Assembly (NCBI GenBank): GCA_003280515.1
Contig: QCER01000003.1
Span: 1-64,000 of the forward strand
Direction: 5' to 3'
Source of the DNA: Prochlorococcus sp. AG-355-P18
GTDB lineage: Bacteria > Cyanobacteriota > Cyanobacteriia > PCC-6307 > Cyanobiaceae
DNA length: 64,000 nt
Shown piece by piece: positions 53,363 through 64,000 of the stretch. The notes under the pieces are model-generated. The model was not told the DNA's origin, did not search any database, and saw nothing but the letters and a program-made list of their open reading frames with translations. The position numbers and the translations under genes are program-made. Every line of letters begins with the position of its first letter. The first letter of the stretch is position 1.

Positions 53363-54835
53363 GTGCAAAACATCACAACTACCCTAGAGAAATTGTTTTA
53401 TTTGTGGAGGCGAAGTCAAGTTCCAATCAAACAACCAATTCAGATTTCAAGGATAGATAATCTCATAATTTTTTTAGTATGCATTTTAATTTCAATAATT
53501 TCTTCTTATAAACTACTTCTTATTTCGCCTCTAGATAGCGCAGATATCTTTTCTTGGCTTTTGACCTTTACTGAAATACTTATTAGTTCCGGAATTTTGA
53601 TATTAGTTTCAAAAAAAGAGAATCCCACAATTTCTTCAAGACAAATCTTCTTAATCATTACTCTTCTTTTAGCAGTACAAGTTACGAAATTAGCCTTAGC
53701 TTCAACAATAAGTCCATTATCAATTATAGTCCCACCGACATTAATAATATCTCAAGGAATGGGAAGCATAACAGCTTTAGCTTGGGTATCAATAGCAAGC
53801 TTTAGTTGGCCAGACCCTGCAGTATCTATAAATAATAATTTATTTTTTATCTTATTAGTCTGCTCTACGGTAGTATCTCTGCTTGGAGGAAGAATAAGAA
53901 GTAGAGCTCAGTTACTTCAACTATCAATTTTTGTTCCAATAGGATCGTTCTTAAGTCAATGGCTATTGATAAGTAAAGATAAAATAACTCTTATTAATAA
54001 CCAAGATTTTGTTACAGCTAATGGGGATATATTTTCTGATTCCTTGCTATTGGCAATAGTAATGCTTTTTACTATTTTATTTATTCCTATTTTTGAATCG
54101 ATATTCGGATTATTAACTAAAGCAAGATTGCTGGAATTGGCAGATAAAGAAAAACCTCTCATTAGAAGATTGTCTCTCGAAGCTCCTGGTACTTTTGAAC
54201 ATACCTTACTTATATGTGGTTTAGCAGAGGAAGCAACAAGAATGATTGGTGGTGATATCGATTTAATTAAAACTGGAGCTCTTTATCACGATGTTGGTAA
54301 ATTGCATGCCCCCAATTGGTTTATTGAAAATCAAGATGGTGAAATAAATCCACATGACGAAATAGATGATCCCATTAGAAGTGCAGAGATACTTCAGGCG
54401 CATGTAGATGAAGGATTAAAGTATGCAAAAAAAAATAGATTACCTATAGAAATAGCCAATTTTATACCAGAGCATCAAGGAACTTTAAAAATGGGATATT
54501 TTTTTCATAAAGCTAAAGAGAAAAATCTGAAGATTCATGAAAAAGATTTTAGATATAAAGGACCAGTTCCTCAGTCAAAAGAAACAGCTATATTAATGCT
54601 TGCTGATGGATGTGAAGCAGCACTGCGAGCTATGAATATTAATGCTTCTGATAATCAAGCTTTGGAGACAATATCTAAGATTATCAATTCGCGTCAAAAA
54701 GATGGACAATTAGATGATAGTAATTTATCGAAGGGAGAAATTTTTCTAATAAAAAGGGCATTTTTGAATGTATGGAAAAGAATTAGGCATAGAAGAATTC
54801 AGTATCCAACGGGTAAGAATAATACTTTTTCTTAA
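53363..54835 (+). CDS. HD-family (7TM-HD/PgpH-like) phosphohydrolase
   Basis: Multiple N-terminal TM segments; APGTFEHTLLICGLAEEAT, TGALYHDVGKLHAPNWF, FIPEHQGTLKMGYFF, LADGCEAALRA; GTG start. Confidence 0.9.
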   Translation: MQNITTTLEKLFYLWRRSQVPIKQPIQISRIDNLIIFLVCILISIISSYKLLLISPLDSADIFSWLLTFTEILISSGILILVSKKENPTISSRQIFLIITLLLAVQVTKLALASTISPLSIIVPPTLIISQGMGSITALAWVSIASFSWPDPAVSINNNLFFILLVCSTVVSLLGGRIRSRAQLLQLSIFVPIGSFLSQWLLISKDKITLINNQDFVTANGDIFSDSLLLAIVMLFTILFIPIFESIFGLLTKARLLELADKEKPLIRRLSLEAPGTFEHTLLICGLAEEATRMIGGDIDLIKTGALYHDVGKLHAPNWFIENQDGEINPHDEIDDPIRSAEILQAHVDEGLKYAKKNRLPIEIANFIPEHQGTLKMGYFFHKAKEKNLKIHEKDFRYKGPVPQSKETAILMLADGCEAALRAMNINASDNQALETISKIINSRQKDGQLDDSNLSKGEIFLIKRAFLNVWKRIRHRRIQYPTGKNNTFS

Positions 54836-54863
54836 AACCTATATTAATTCTACTCAAGAAAAT

Positions 54864-55256
54864 TTAGAGCCTAATACTTCTTCGATGTTTTGGATTACAC
54901 CAATAAAGAAGAGCTGATGTATTTAATAATGTTATTAAAAGAGTTAACCCACCAATTCCATAAATGTCTTGGAGAGTTATAAGCCTTACAACTGAATAAG
55001 GACCCATACCAGAAATTACCATTGATAAAGATACCAGAGTTAAAGTTACTCCCCATTTTCTCTCTGCTAAAAGTGCTGCTGAAGATACTATTCCAACAAT
55101 CCCAGCAGGCCATCCAAGACTTATGGCTAGAGTTATATTAGCAACTTTTAGTGGAGGACCATAGCTTATTATTAAAGCGATTATTGGAAGTGAAATTATG
55201 TTGCCGATTAAGCCAATCCACGAAAGTGCCCAATATCCAAGTAGCCTTTCTCTCAT
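54864..55256 (-). CDS. Hypothetical integral membrane protein
   Basis: 130 aa, predominantly hydrophobic with multiple TM segments. Confidence 0.65.
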   Translation of the reverse strand: MRERLLGYWALSWIGLIGNIISLPIIALIISYGPPLKVANITLAISLGWPAGIVGIVSSAALLAERKWGVTLTLVSLSMVISGMGPYSVVRLITLQDIYGIGGLTLLITLLNTSALLYWCNPKHRRSIRL

Positions 55257-55337
55257 TATTTACGACTTTAACTATTAATTCAATCTACAGTATTAAGAGA
55301 CTTTTTTTTAAGCTACTTAATAATCCTAAGAAATAAT

Positions 55338-56978
55338 TTAATTTGCAGGATTAGACATAAATGTATTATCAGAGTTTTCTAAATTATCAAATTGTGGATG
55401 AATTGAATTTTTTTTCTCAGAAAACACAAGCCTATTTAAAGCATTAACGTAAGCATTCGCTGCAGCAACTACGACATCGGTATCAGCAGAATGACCAGAA
55501 TATATTTTATTATCCCTTCTTATTCTTATTGTTACTTCACCCAAAGCATCAATTCCCTCAGTAACAGACTTAACAGAAAATTCAATTAATTCATTAGGAA
55601 CTTTTGCTAATTTATTTAAAGCCTCGCATACAGCATCAACAGGTCCAGTCCCTATTGATACAGCAGTATCTTCAGTATTATCTTCTGTGTTTAGAAGCGA
55701 AATGGTGGCAGTAGGTTTAGATGCGTTACCGCAACTTACTTGTACTAGAGTTAATTGAAACTTAGCTTCTGGGAGCTGAACTTGTTCACTAACAATTGCT
55801 TCTAAGTCTCTATCTGTAATTTCTCTTTTCCTGTCAGCTAAATCTTTAAATCGCGCAAAAGCATCATTTAAATCCTCTCGGCTCAAGTCATATCCCATCT
55901 CTTCTAATCTTGCTCTTACTGCACTTCTTCCACTAAGTTTCCCCAAAGATATTTTGTTGTCACTCAAGCCAACAGTTTTTGCATCGATAATTTCGTAAGT
56001 TAGTCTATTTTTTAAAACCCCATCCTGATGAATGCCTGACTCATGTGCAAAAGCGTTAGCTCCCACAATTGCTTTATTAGGTTGTACAGTCATTCCAGTT
56101 AGGTTGGAAACAAGTCTAGAGGTTTTTGTTATTTCTTCTGTTCTTATAGCTGTAAGAGGAGTTGGTGAATCTGGATTTCTTTTGAAAAAACTATTAAAAA
56201 AACTTTTCCTAACGTGAAGTGCCATTACTAATTCTTCTAAAGAGGCATTCCCGGCCCTTTCCCCAATTCCATTGATGGTACATTCTAATTGTCTTGCTCC
56301 ATATTTTACGGCCTGAAGGAAATTGGCGACTGCTAAACCTAAATCATTATGACCATGAACTGAGATTACTGCCTCATCAATATTTGGAACATTTTTATTA
56401 ATGTCGTCAATTAGTTTGCCAAATTCGCTAGGAGTTGTAAATCCAACAGTATCAGGGATATTTATTGTTGTCGCTCCTGCAGAAATTGCAAGTTGAATAA
56501 CTTCGTATAAAAAATCAGGATCACTCCTTGAGGCATCTTCACAAGAAAACTCAATATCATCAACCAATGATTTTGCATAATTAACCATTTCTGGAACAAT
56601 TTGAAGAACATCTTTTCTGGATTTTTTAAGTTTATGTTTAAGGTGAATATCACTTGTCGCAATAAAAGTATGTATTCTTTTCTTGGGAGCAGGACTTACT
56701 GCTTCGTAACATGCTTTTATATCTCCTTTTGACGCTCTGGCTAAACCACATATTATAGGTCCATTTTCTTTCCCAACGGAATTAGCAATTTTGTTAACAG
56801 CTTTAAAATCTCCTGGGCTTGCGAAAGGGAATCCAGCTTCTATAACATCTACTCCTAATCTTGCTAATTGATGGGCTATAGCAAGTTTTTCTTCGAGATT
56901 TAGACTGGCACCAGGAGATTGCTCTCCATCTCGAAGAGTTGTATCAAATATCAATATTCTTCCGGGATCTTTTGACAT
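55338..56978 (-). CDS. leuA: 2-isopropylmalate synthase
   Basis: [52 protein letters not shown]-terminal LeuA allosteric domain. Confidence 0.98.
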   Translation of the reverse strand: MSKDPGRILIFDTTLRDGEQSPGASLNLEEKLAIAHQLARLGVDVIEAGFPFASPGDFKAVNKIANSVGKENGPIICGLARASKGDIKACYEAVSPAPKKRIHTFIATSDIHLKHKLKKSRKDVLQIVPEMVNYAKSLVDDIEFSCEDASRSDPDFLYEVIQLAISAGATTINIPDTVGFTTPSEFGKLIDDINKNVPNIDEAVISVHGHNDLGLAVANFLQAVKYGARQLECTINGIGERAGNASLEELVMALHVRKSFFNSFFKRNPDSPTPLTAIRTEEITKTSRLVSNLTGMTVQPNKAIVGANAFAHESGIHQDGVLKNRLTYEIIDAKTVGLSDNKISLGKLSGRSAVRARLEEMGYDLSREDLNDAFARFKDLADRKREITDRDLEAIVSEQVQLPEAKFQLTLVQVSCGNASKPTATISLLNTEDNTEDTAVSIGTGPVDAVCEALNKLAKVPNELIEFSVKSVTEGIDALGEVTIRIRRDNKIYSGHSADTDVVVAAANAYVNALNRLVFSEKKNSIHPQFDNLENSDNTFMSNPAN

Positions 56979-57202
56979 GAGAAGTAATAATCTAGGCTTA
57001 TATTAAGCTAATTAAAAAAATTTGACTAGATTTAGTTCAATAAAAATTTTCTGTAAGTTTGTAACTTAAACAATATTGGTTAAAATTCTGAAGATAAAAA
57101 TGAAATACTTAAATTGTTAAAGTATTCTTTTAGGATTAAAGCTTCCTTATATAAAAGGTTTTTTTAGACTTTTTATAACCATATGCATAAATTTTAAAAA
57201 GT

Positions 57203-58804
57203 ATGAATGGGCAATATCCTCAAAAAAACGTTTTAGGTCAGTTAGCGATAGTTTTACATGCTCATCTACCCTATGTCAGAAAAAATGAAAAGAACTCGTT
57301 AGAAGAGGATTGGTTATTTCAAGCGATTTTGGAATGTTATATACCACTACTCCAATCAATAGAATCTTCCAAAAAAGAAAATCCTGAAAATACAAAACTT
57401 ACTATTAGTTTGTCTCCAACATTATTATCACTTCTTAATAATAAACAAATTAAAGAAACTTTCCCAAGCTGGATTAAAACAAGGAATGATTTCTTAAACG
57501 AACTACCACTAGAAGAAAAAAATGCCTCTGCATTTCTAATGAAAAATCTTAATGAAAAATACTTATATTGGCAAAATTGTTCTGGAAATTTAATTGAGAA
57601 GTTTAGGGTTTTAAATAACTCTGGAAATTTGGATATTCTTACTTGTGCCGCTACTCACGGATATTTGCCAATTCTAAGGGAGAATCCTGAAACTGTTAAA
57701 GGACAAATTAATACTGCAATTAGGAGCCATAAAAATATTTTTGGAACAAAGCCTTTAGGTATTTGGTTACCTGAATGTGCTTATTATGAGAATTTAGACG
57801 AAATACTAATTAATTCCGGAATAAGATATGCAATCTTAGACGGTCATGGGATACTTAATGCAACACCAAGGCCTAGGTATGGAGTGTATGCCCCAATCTG
57901 CTCGAAAAAAGGAGTTGCCTTCTTTGGAAGAGATAGTGAGTCTACTTTGCCCGTTTGGTCTGCTAAGGATGGATTTCCTGGAGATAAAGTTTATAGAGAA
58001 TTTCATAAAGATTTGGGATGGGAATTACCTATTTCCAAGCTCAAAAATAAAGGTATCTCAACTAAAAGACCTTTGGGTTTGAAGTTTTATAAAATAACAG
58101 ATAATAAAACACCATTAGGGGAAAAGGCGTTTTACTTAGAAAATGAAGCCAAAAAGAAGGCTGCAGAACATGCTGATGCCTATCTTCTCTCGAGATCCAA
58201 ACAACTAGAAAAATTAACATTATCCTCTCCCTTTAAGCCCTTATTGGTTACTCCATTTGATGCAGAGTTGTTTGGTCATTGGTGGTATGAGGGACCTGTT
58301 TTTATTGAGAATATTTTAAAGAACTCTAGTAAATATTCAATTAGGCTCACAAATTTAAAAGAATTCTTACTTCAAAAACCAAAACTTCAGATTTGCGATC
58401 CATCACCATCAAGCTGGGGACAAGGAGGTTACCATAATTACTGGATTAATGATGCAAATGCATGGATTGTTCCAGAGATCACAAAAGCAGGCTCAACTTT
58501 TGTTGATTTATGCTCGAAAAATTTAAATAATGACTTATCCTCAAGACTTTTCAAGCAAGCAGCAAGAGAATTACTGCTCTCTGAGTCCTCTGATTGGAGT
58601 TTTATCCTAAGAGCTGGAACTACAACTGAGCTTGCAAAAGAGAGGATAGAAAGACATTTGTTCAGGTTCTGGAAAATAGTTGAAATGATTAAAAATCATT
58701 CCCATATTAATTTAAAATTTCTTGAAGATATTGAGGAAGAAGATAATGTTTTCCCTGATATTAATATTGATGATTGGCGAAAAAAAAATACTAATTTAAC
58801 TTAA
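57203..58804 (+). CDS. Glycoside hydrolase family 57 protein (DUF1957, branching-enzyme-like)
   Basis: LAIVLHAHLPYVRKNEKNSLEEDWLFQAI, THGYLPIL, GIWLPECAYYENLDEIL, PFDAELFGHWWYEG. Confidence 0.93.
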   Translation: MNGQYPQKNVLGQLAIVLHAHLPYVRKNEKNSLEEDWLFQAILECYIPLLQSIESSKKENPENTKLTISLSPTLLSLLNNKQIKETFPSWIKTRNDFLNELPLEEKNASAFLMKNLNEKYLYWQNCSGNLIEKFRVLNNSGNLDILTCAATHGYLPILRENPETVKGQINTAIRSHKNIFGTKPLGIWLPECAYYENLDEILINSGIRYAILDGHGILNATPRPRYGVYAPICSKKGVAFFGRDSESTLPVWSAKDGFPGDKVYREFHKDLGWELPISKLKNKGISTKRPLGLKFYKITDNKTPLGEKAFYLENEAKKKAAEHADAYLLSRSKQLEKLTLSSPFKPLLVTPFDAELFGHWWYEGPVFIENILKNSSKYSIRLTNLKEFLLQKPKLQICDPSPSSWGQGGYHNYWINDANAWIVPEITKAGSTFVDLCSKNLNNDLSSRLFKQAARELLLSESSDWSFILRAGTTTELAKERIERHLFRFWKIVEMIKNHSHINLKFLEDIEEEDNVFPDINIDDWRKKNTNLT

Positions 58805-60002
58805 GCATTCCTAGTTTTACTTTTAGAGGTGAATTTATAAACATCTTACTCATAACGTAAATTAGTTTTGGAAGTGGAAGTGTATTAGTAAGAAAACCAA
58901 CCCATTCATTGGTAGATAATCTAAAGAAATTTGAGAAAAAGCTTCTTAATCTGCTTTCGTCAAAACTCATTAGTCTTCTTAAACCATATTGGTAGAGTTT
59001 ATGCCTTTGTATTAACTCGTAAGGCCATAGGGTCTCCCAACCTTTTGTTGCTAGTTCAAGAGAACTAAGATTAGGTTCTTTTAAAAAGATTGCTAATTTT
59101 TTTGCTAGGAGTGGAGCTCTTCTTAACAAAGATCCGATCATGTACCCTGATGCAGGATGCACCATGCTTGCAGACCCTCCAAAACCAAGTACAAATTGTT
59201 TTTTAAATGGGAGGGGTAAATTCATTGGGAAAAGGCAATTCTCTTCATGAAAAATTTCAATTACCTGAATACCCTTGCTATTCAATCTTTTAAAAAGTCT
59301 TTTTTTGAGATTCTCTTGGGATAAGGCTGGATAACTAGCTAATGATGTTTCTTCAACAAAAAAAGTTTCATTTCCAAGATCCATCGCATAAAGAAAGGAA
59401 GGAGATGATAACTTTTCTTCATTGTTTAAATGATTTGGACGAAAATCCATTAAAACAAACTGATCCTTATTAACTGGTGGCGATGAAAATTTACCGACAA
59501 TCCCATACGCAGCTTGTTGAGCGATTTCATTTTGGACTGGTCTTTTTATGAAATTACTTTTATGGCCACTTGCGTCAATAACTAACCTTGCCTTTATTCT
59601 TAGACCTGAAAAACAAATCACCTCAGATAATTTATTTTTCTCTTTAATATCTTTTGCTGTTTCATTCAACCATTCAATCCCGTTACACTTTTTTAAAAGT
59701 TCATTTTGAAAAGCTTCTTGATTTATCAAACCATAATCGTAATGGAGTTTTGTAGGATTATCTCCCTTTTTATTTTCGCCATTTCCAAAAAAACTAACTG
59801 TTTTGCACCACCGATGAGATAACAAAGACTCTAATCCTAATTCCTCTAGTTCAGAAGCCCATATACCATATGTATTTTCCCATTTTTCATTTGGAGATTT
59901 AGTTGATATGCCCTTAATTTTTAGATCTTGCTTGGCTAATTCTGAAGCCAAGCATAGTGCTGCAGGCCCGGAACCTAAAATTAGAATATCAAGTATTTCC
60001 AT
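58791..60002 (-). CDS. crtL: Lycopene cyclase (CrtL type, probably beta)
   Basis: DILILGSGPAALCLASELA, NTYGIWASELEELGLE, VLMDFRPNHL, GFGGSASMVHPASGYMIGSLLRRAP. Confidence 0.92.
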   Translation of the reverse strand: MEILDILILGSGPAALCLASELAKQDLKIKGISTKSPNEKWENTYGIWASELEELGLESLLSHRWCKTVSFFGNGENKKGDNPTKLHYDYGLINQEAFQNELLKKCNGIEWLNETAKDIKEKNKLSEVICFSGLRIKARLVIDASGHKSNFIKRPVQNEIAQQAAYGIVGKFSSPPVNKDQFVLMDFRPNHLNNEEKLSSPSFLYAMDLGNETFFVEETSLASYPALSQENLKKRLFKRLNSKGIQVIEIFHEENCLFPMNLPLPFKKQFVLGFGGSASMVHPASGYMIGSLLRRAPLLAKKLAIFLKEPNLSSLELATKGWETLWPYELIQRHKLYQYGLRRLMSFDESRLRSFFSNFFRLSTNEWVGFLTNTLPLPKLIYVMSKMFINSPLKVKLGMLKLN

Positions 60003-60025
60003 ATTATCTAATAACCCATTTTCTT

Positions 60026-62620
60026 TTAATTTTCTTTACCTTGGTCGAAATGGTCTGTGTCTTCTGTTTGTTCATGAGGAACTAATACAACTTCTGATAA
60101 ATGATCACCCTCATCTAATCTTTGTAATTTTACTCCAGTAGCGGCTCTGGATTGCTGGGATATTTTATCTGCATTTGTTCTCACTATCACGCCTTTTTCG
60201 GTCACAAAAAGTAATTCTTCCCCTTCTCCAAGGACCTTTAAACAGACTAATACATCATCTTTAATTCTGAATTTTATCGCTTTCAAACCCATGCCTGCTC
60301 TTTTTTGCAATCTAAATTGAGTTACAGGAACTCTTTTACCTAGTCCAAATGCACTTGCTATGAGTACCCAAGGACCTTTTGAAGAGTTAACTTCTAGATT
60401 TTCATCTTCTTCTGTAAGATCTTCATTTTTAGCTAATTGATCAACTAAATCAGATGTTAAAACATCCATAGATACAAGATTATCTCCTTTTCTTAGGTTC
60501 ATAGATTTTACCCCCCTTGCCGTCCTGCCAAGTGGCCTCAATTCGTTGATATCTAATCTGAAATGAATTGCCATTCCTGTTCTTGATCCAATCAAAACAC
60601 TATCACCTTCTTTTGATAATCTAACCCAAGTTAAAGCGTCTCCATCCTCAAGATTTATTGCTATTAATCCATTAGATCGAATTTTTGAGAAAGCAGAAAG
60701 TGAAGTTCTTTTTATAAATCCAGCCTTGGTTAGCATTAATAGATAACAATCGTTATCAAAGGAATCTACTGCAACTAGTGAGGTTATCTTTTCTTCTCTT
60801 GGTATTGGGAGAAGTTGAACAGATGGAGTCCCTTTAGCTGTTCTGCTACTCATGGGAACTCTATATGCTGGCAAAGCATAAGATACCCCTCTATCACTAA
60901 AAAGCAAAAGAGTATCATGATCATTACAGCTTATAAATAGTTTTACTTCATCATCTTCTTGTGTCTTTGTACCAGCTTTACCTCTAGAACCGCGACTTGT
61001 AGATTCGAATTCATTAACAGGCATTCTTTTTAAATAACCTGCTTCTGTCAATAAAACTACAGATCTGTCATTAGCGATAAGATCAATATCATCTAGACCA
61101 CCTCCTAAATCAAGTATTTCTGTTTTTCTTGGAGAGGAAAATCTTTCATCGATTTTATTAAGTTCTTCAAGAATAATTTCAAAAATTCTTTCTTTACTAT
61201 TCAATATTTGCTGATATGAGTTGATTTTTCTAGTTAACTCATCATGTTCCCCTTTGATTTTATCTGCTTCTAGTGCTGTTAATCTTCTTAATTGCATTTG
61301 TAAAATAGCTTCTGCCTGAGTGGCAGATAACTCATGATCAGTTTGTAATTTTTCTCTGGCTGAAACTGTATCTTTTGCTGATCTTATTAGATTAATAATC
61401 TCATCCATAGCTCCCAAAGCTAATAAAAGACCTTTTACAATGTGATCCCTCTCTTCAGCCTTTTTTAATAAAAATCCTGTTCTTCGCCTTATTGTCTCTA
61501 TTCTGAAGTCTAGAAATACATCTAACATTTTCCTGAGTGAAAGTGTTGTTGGCTCTCCTTTTACTAAAGCAAGGATATTTGCACTAAAGTTATTTTGTAG
61601 AGGTGTTAACTTAAATAAATTATTTAAAACTACTTGTGGGTAGGCATCCCTTTTTAGTTCAATAACAATCCTCATTCCATCTCGATCACTTTCATCTCTA
61701 ATATCAGAAATACCTTCTAATTTTTTTTCATTAACCAAGTCAGCAATTCTTTCTATCAATGCCGCTTTATTAGTTTGAAACGGGAGCTCTGTAATTATTA
61801 CTGCATCTTTTTCTGATCTACCAATGGATTTAATTTGCTCAATATTTGCTACACCTCTCATGGTTATCGACCCCCTTCCTGTCTTGAAAGTTTCTCTGAT
61901 ACCATCTCTGCCTAAGATTTGACCACCTGTGGGAAAATCAGGACCCTTAATTATTTCAAAAAGTTCTCTATCTACAATCGTAGGGTTATTGATGATTGAT
62001 TTAAGGCCATTAATTAATTCCCCTAAGTTATGAGGTGGAATATTAGTTGCCATTCCTACTGCTATCCCAGATGATCCATTTAGAAGTAGCTGAGGAATCC
62101 TAGCAGGTAATACTGTTGGTTCTTGCTGAGAACCGTCAAAATTATCTGCGAAATCTACTGTTTCAGATTCAATATCCTCTAATAAACTTTCATCTGTAAG
62201 AGACTGTAAACGAGATTCTGTATATCTCATTGCTGCTGGAGGGTCGTTATCAACAGAACCAAAGTTTCCATGGCCATCTATGAGTGGCATCCTCATAGAG
62301 AAATCCTGAGCCATCCTAACCAATGCATCATAGACAGCAGTATCTCCATGAGGGTGGTATTTACCTAGTACTTCCCCAACGACCCTTGCACATTTTCTAT
62401 ATGGTCTACCACTAGTTAAACCAAGTTCATACATTGCATAAAGAATTCTTCTATGAACAGGTTTTAATCCATCTCTAGCATCTGGAAGAGCACGTCCGAC
62501 TATAACGCTCATTGCATACTCAAGGTATGAGCGAGACATCTCATTTCTTAGGTCAGTCTGAATAATTCGGTCGTTATCTTCGCTTAATCCTGAGTTATCA
62601 GAATCTAAAATATCAGACAT
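60026..62620 (-). CDS. gyrA: DNA gyrase subunit A
   Basis: [81 protein letters not shown]-terminal beta-pinwheel. Confidence 0.98.
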   Translation of the reverse strand: MSDILDSDNSGLSEDNDRIIQTDLRNEMSRSYLEYAMSVIVGRALPDARDGLKPVHRRILYAMYELGLTSGRPYRKCARVVGEVLGKYHPHGDTAVYDALVRMAQDFSMRMPLIDGHGNFGSVDNDPPAAMRYTESRLQSLTDESLLEDIESETVDFADNFDGSQQEPTVLPARIPQLLLNGSSGIAVGMATNIPPHNLGELINGLKSIINNPTIVDRELFEIIKGPDFPTGGQILGRDGIRETFKTGRGSITMRGVANIEQIKSIGRSEKDAVIITELPFQTNKAALIERIADLVNEKKLEGISDIRDESDRDGMRIVIELKRDAYPQVVLNNLFKLTPLQNNFSANILALVKGEPTTLSLRKMLDVFLDFRIETIRRRTGFLLKKAEERDHIVKGLLLALGAMDEIINLIRSAKDTVSAREKLQTDHELSATQAEAILQMQLRRLTALEADKIKGEHDELTRKINSYQQILNSKERIFEIILEELNKIDERFSSPRKTEILDLGGGLDDIDLIANDRSVVLLTEAGYLKRMPVNEFESTSRGSRGKAGTKTQEDDEVKLFISCNDHDTLLLFSDRGVSYALPAYRVPMSSRTAKGTPSVQLLPIPREEKITSLVAVDSFDNDCYLLMLTKAGFIKRTSLSAFSKIRSNGLIAINLEDGDALTWVRLSKEGDSVLIGSRTGMAIHFRLDINELRPLGRTARGVKSMNLRKGDNLVSMDVLTSDLVDQLAKNEDLTEEDENLEVNSSKGPWVLIASAFGLGKRVPVTQFRLQKRAGMGLKAIKFRIKDDVLVCLKVLGEGEELLFVTEKGVIVRTNADKISQQSRAATGVKLQRLDEGDHLSEVVLVPHEQTEDTDHFDQGKEN

Positions 62621-62800
62621 ATAGAAATCCTTTTTTTAATAATAATCGCTGATTGTCATAATGAATAAAAAAAAATATTTATTTAATTTCCAAATACTCA
62701 CATTTACACACAAATCAAAATAAAACCTTTTGTTTTTGAATAAACCTTGGCTTATTACCCCTTTAGTTGTTAACTTAATCAAAATAAAGAGAAAAACTTC

Positions 62801-63964
62801 GTGAATATTGAACTTGGTTTAAATAAAAAAGTCAGAAGGGCTTATGGTATTGATGAGATAGCTTTAGTCCCTGGTAATAGAACACTTGATTACGATTTGA
62901 CTGATCCTTCCTGGTCAATAGGAGATATCAAAAGAGAAGTTCCGATCGTAGCTAGTGCCATGGACAGTGTTGTCGATGTCAATACGGCTGTAGAACTCAC
63001 AAAATTAGGTTCTATAGGGGTTATTAATATGGAGGGCATACAAACAAGATATGAAAATCCTAATGAAATATTGAACCAAATAGCATCAGTCGGGAAGAAT
63101 GATTTCGTTCCGTTAATGCAGAAGATATACAGTGAACCCGTTAAGGAGGGTTTGATTTTACAAAGAATAAATGAGGTCAAAGAAGGAGGAGGTATCGCTG
63201 CTTTTAGTGGTACTCCTCAAGCTGCTATTAAGTTTAAAGAAACACTTAATAATTCCAAAATAGATTTATTTTTTCTTCAAGGAACAGTTGTTTCAACGGA
63301 ACATCTTGGTATGGAAGGTAAGGAAACCTTAAATATTAAAGATCTTTGCCAATCTATGAATGTCCCAGTTGTAGCGGGAAATTGTGTTACATATGAAGTA
63401 GCAAAACTCCTCATGGATGCTGGAGTTGCAGGATTAATGGTTGGGATAGGACCTGGAGCGGCATGCACATCAAGAGGAGTATTGGGAATTGGAATACCTC
63501 AAGCAACAGCAATTTCCGATTGTAGTGCGGCAAGAAATGATTACTTTAAAGAAAGTGGTCGTTATATTCCTATCATTGGTGATGGAGGAATTGTGACGGG
63601 CGGAGATATATGCAAATGTTTAGCATGTGGAGCAGATGCTGTAATGATTGGATCCCCAATAGCTAAATCCTCAAACGCTCCAGGTAAAGGATTTCACTGG
63701 GGTATGGCTACTCCAAGTCCAGTATTGCCCAGGGGCACAAGAATTGAAGTTGGTTCTACAGGATCCTTAGAAAGAATAATTAAAGGCCCTGCATTACTTG
63801 ATGATGGGACACATAACTTATTAGGAGCCATTAGAACCTCTATGAGTACTCTTGGGGCAAAAAATATTAAAGAGATGCAAGAAGTTGAAATAGTTATCGC
63901 ACCATCGCTTCTTACAGAGGGTAAGGTTTATCAAAAAGCTCAGCAGCTTGGAATGGGTAAGTAG
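62801..63964 (+). CDS. guaB: GuaB3 family IMP dehydrogenase-related protein
   Basis: GLNKKVRRAYGIDEIALVPGNRTLDYDLTDPSWSIG, GIGPGAACTSRGVLGIGIPQATAI, lacks CBS domains; 387 aa; GTG start. Confidence 0.93.
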   Translation: MNIELGLNKKVRRAYGIDEIALVPGNRTLDYDLTDPSWSIGDIKREVPIVASAMDSVVDVNTAVELTKLGSIGVINMEGIQTRYENPNEILNQIASVGKNDFVPLMQKIYSEPVKEGLILQRINEVKEGGGIAAFSGTPQAAIKFKETLNNSKIDLFFLQGTVVSTEHLGMEGKETLNIKDLCQSMNVPVVAGNCVTYEVAKLLMDAGVAGLMVGIGPGAACTSRGVLGIGIPQATAISDCSAARNDYFKESGRYIPIIGDGGIVTGGDICKCLACGADAVMIGSPIAKSSNAPGKGFHWGMATPSPVLPRGTRIEVGSTGSLERIIKGPALLDDGTHNLLGAIRTSMSTLGAKNIKEMQEVEIVIAPSLLTEGKVYQKAQQLGMGK

Positions 63965-64000
63965 TTCATACAAAGCAGTTTTATAAAACCTTAGTGAATT

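Overview
The window is AT-rich, densely packed cyanobacterial chromosome. PsbY, PsbP, an HLIP, PetH, Ycf54, CrtH, CrtL, SasA and GuaB3 together point to a high-light-type Prochlorococcus; this is inferred from content, no database was searched. I call about 55 protein genes, tRNA-Lys(TTT), tRNA-Glu(TTC), and three short genes missing from the ORF track: a double-CxxC 42-aa ORF, a 35-aa HLIP, and PsbY. Almost all of it is core genome (recBCD, clpC, gyrA, leuA, lysA, bioB, lipA, crtH/crtL, petH-zwf-opcA, cdaA and others). I saw no CRISPR array, prophage, transposon, or defence or biosynthetic island, and no clearly new multigene system. The observations most worth a second look are: an OmpR-family regulator whose receiver has lost its phosphoacceptor Asp; a 25-bp near-perfect hairpin downstream of hli; a methyltransferase-like membrane protein inside the recC-recB-recD operon; a hairpin abutting the start codon of a DEAD-box helicase; a PetH whose N-terminus is a hydrophobic segment plus Pro/Lys linker; a cdaA / 7TM-HD pair suggesting complete c-di-AMP turnover; the unannotated zinc-ribbon microprotein; and convergent genes sharing palindromic TTAA stop codons.
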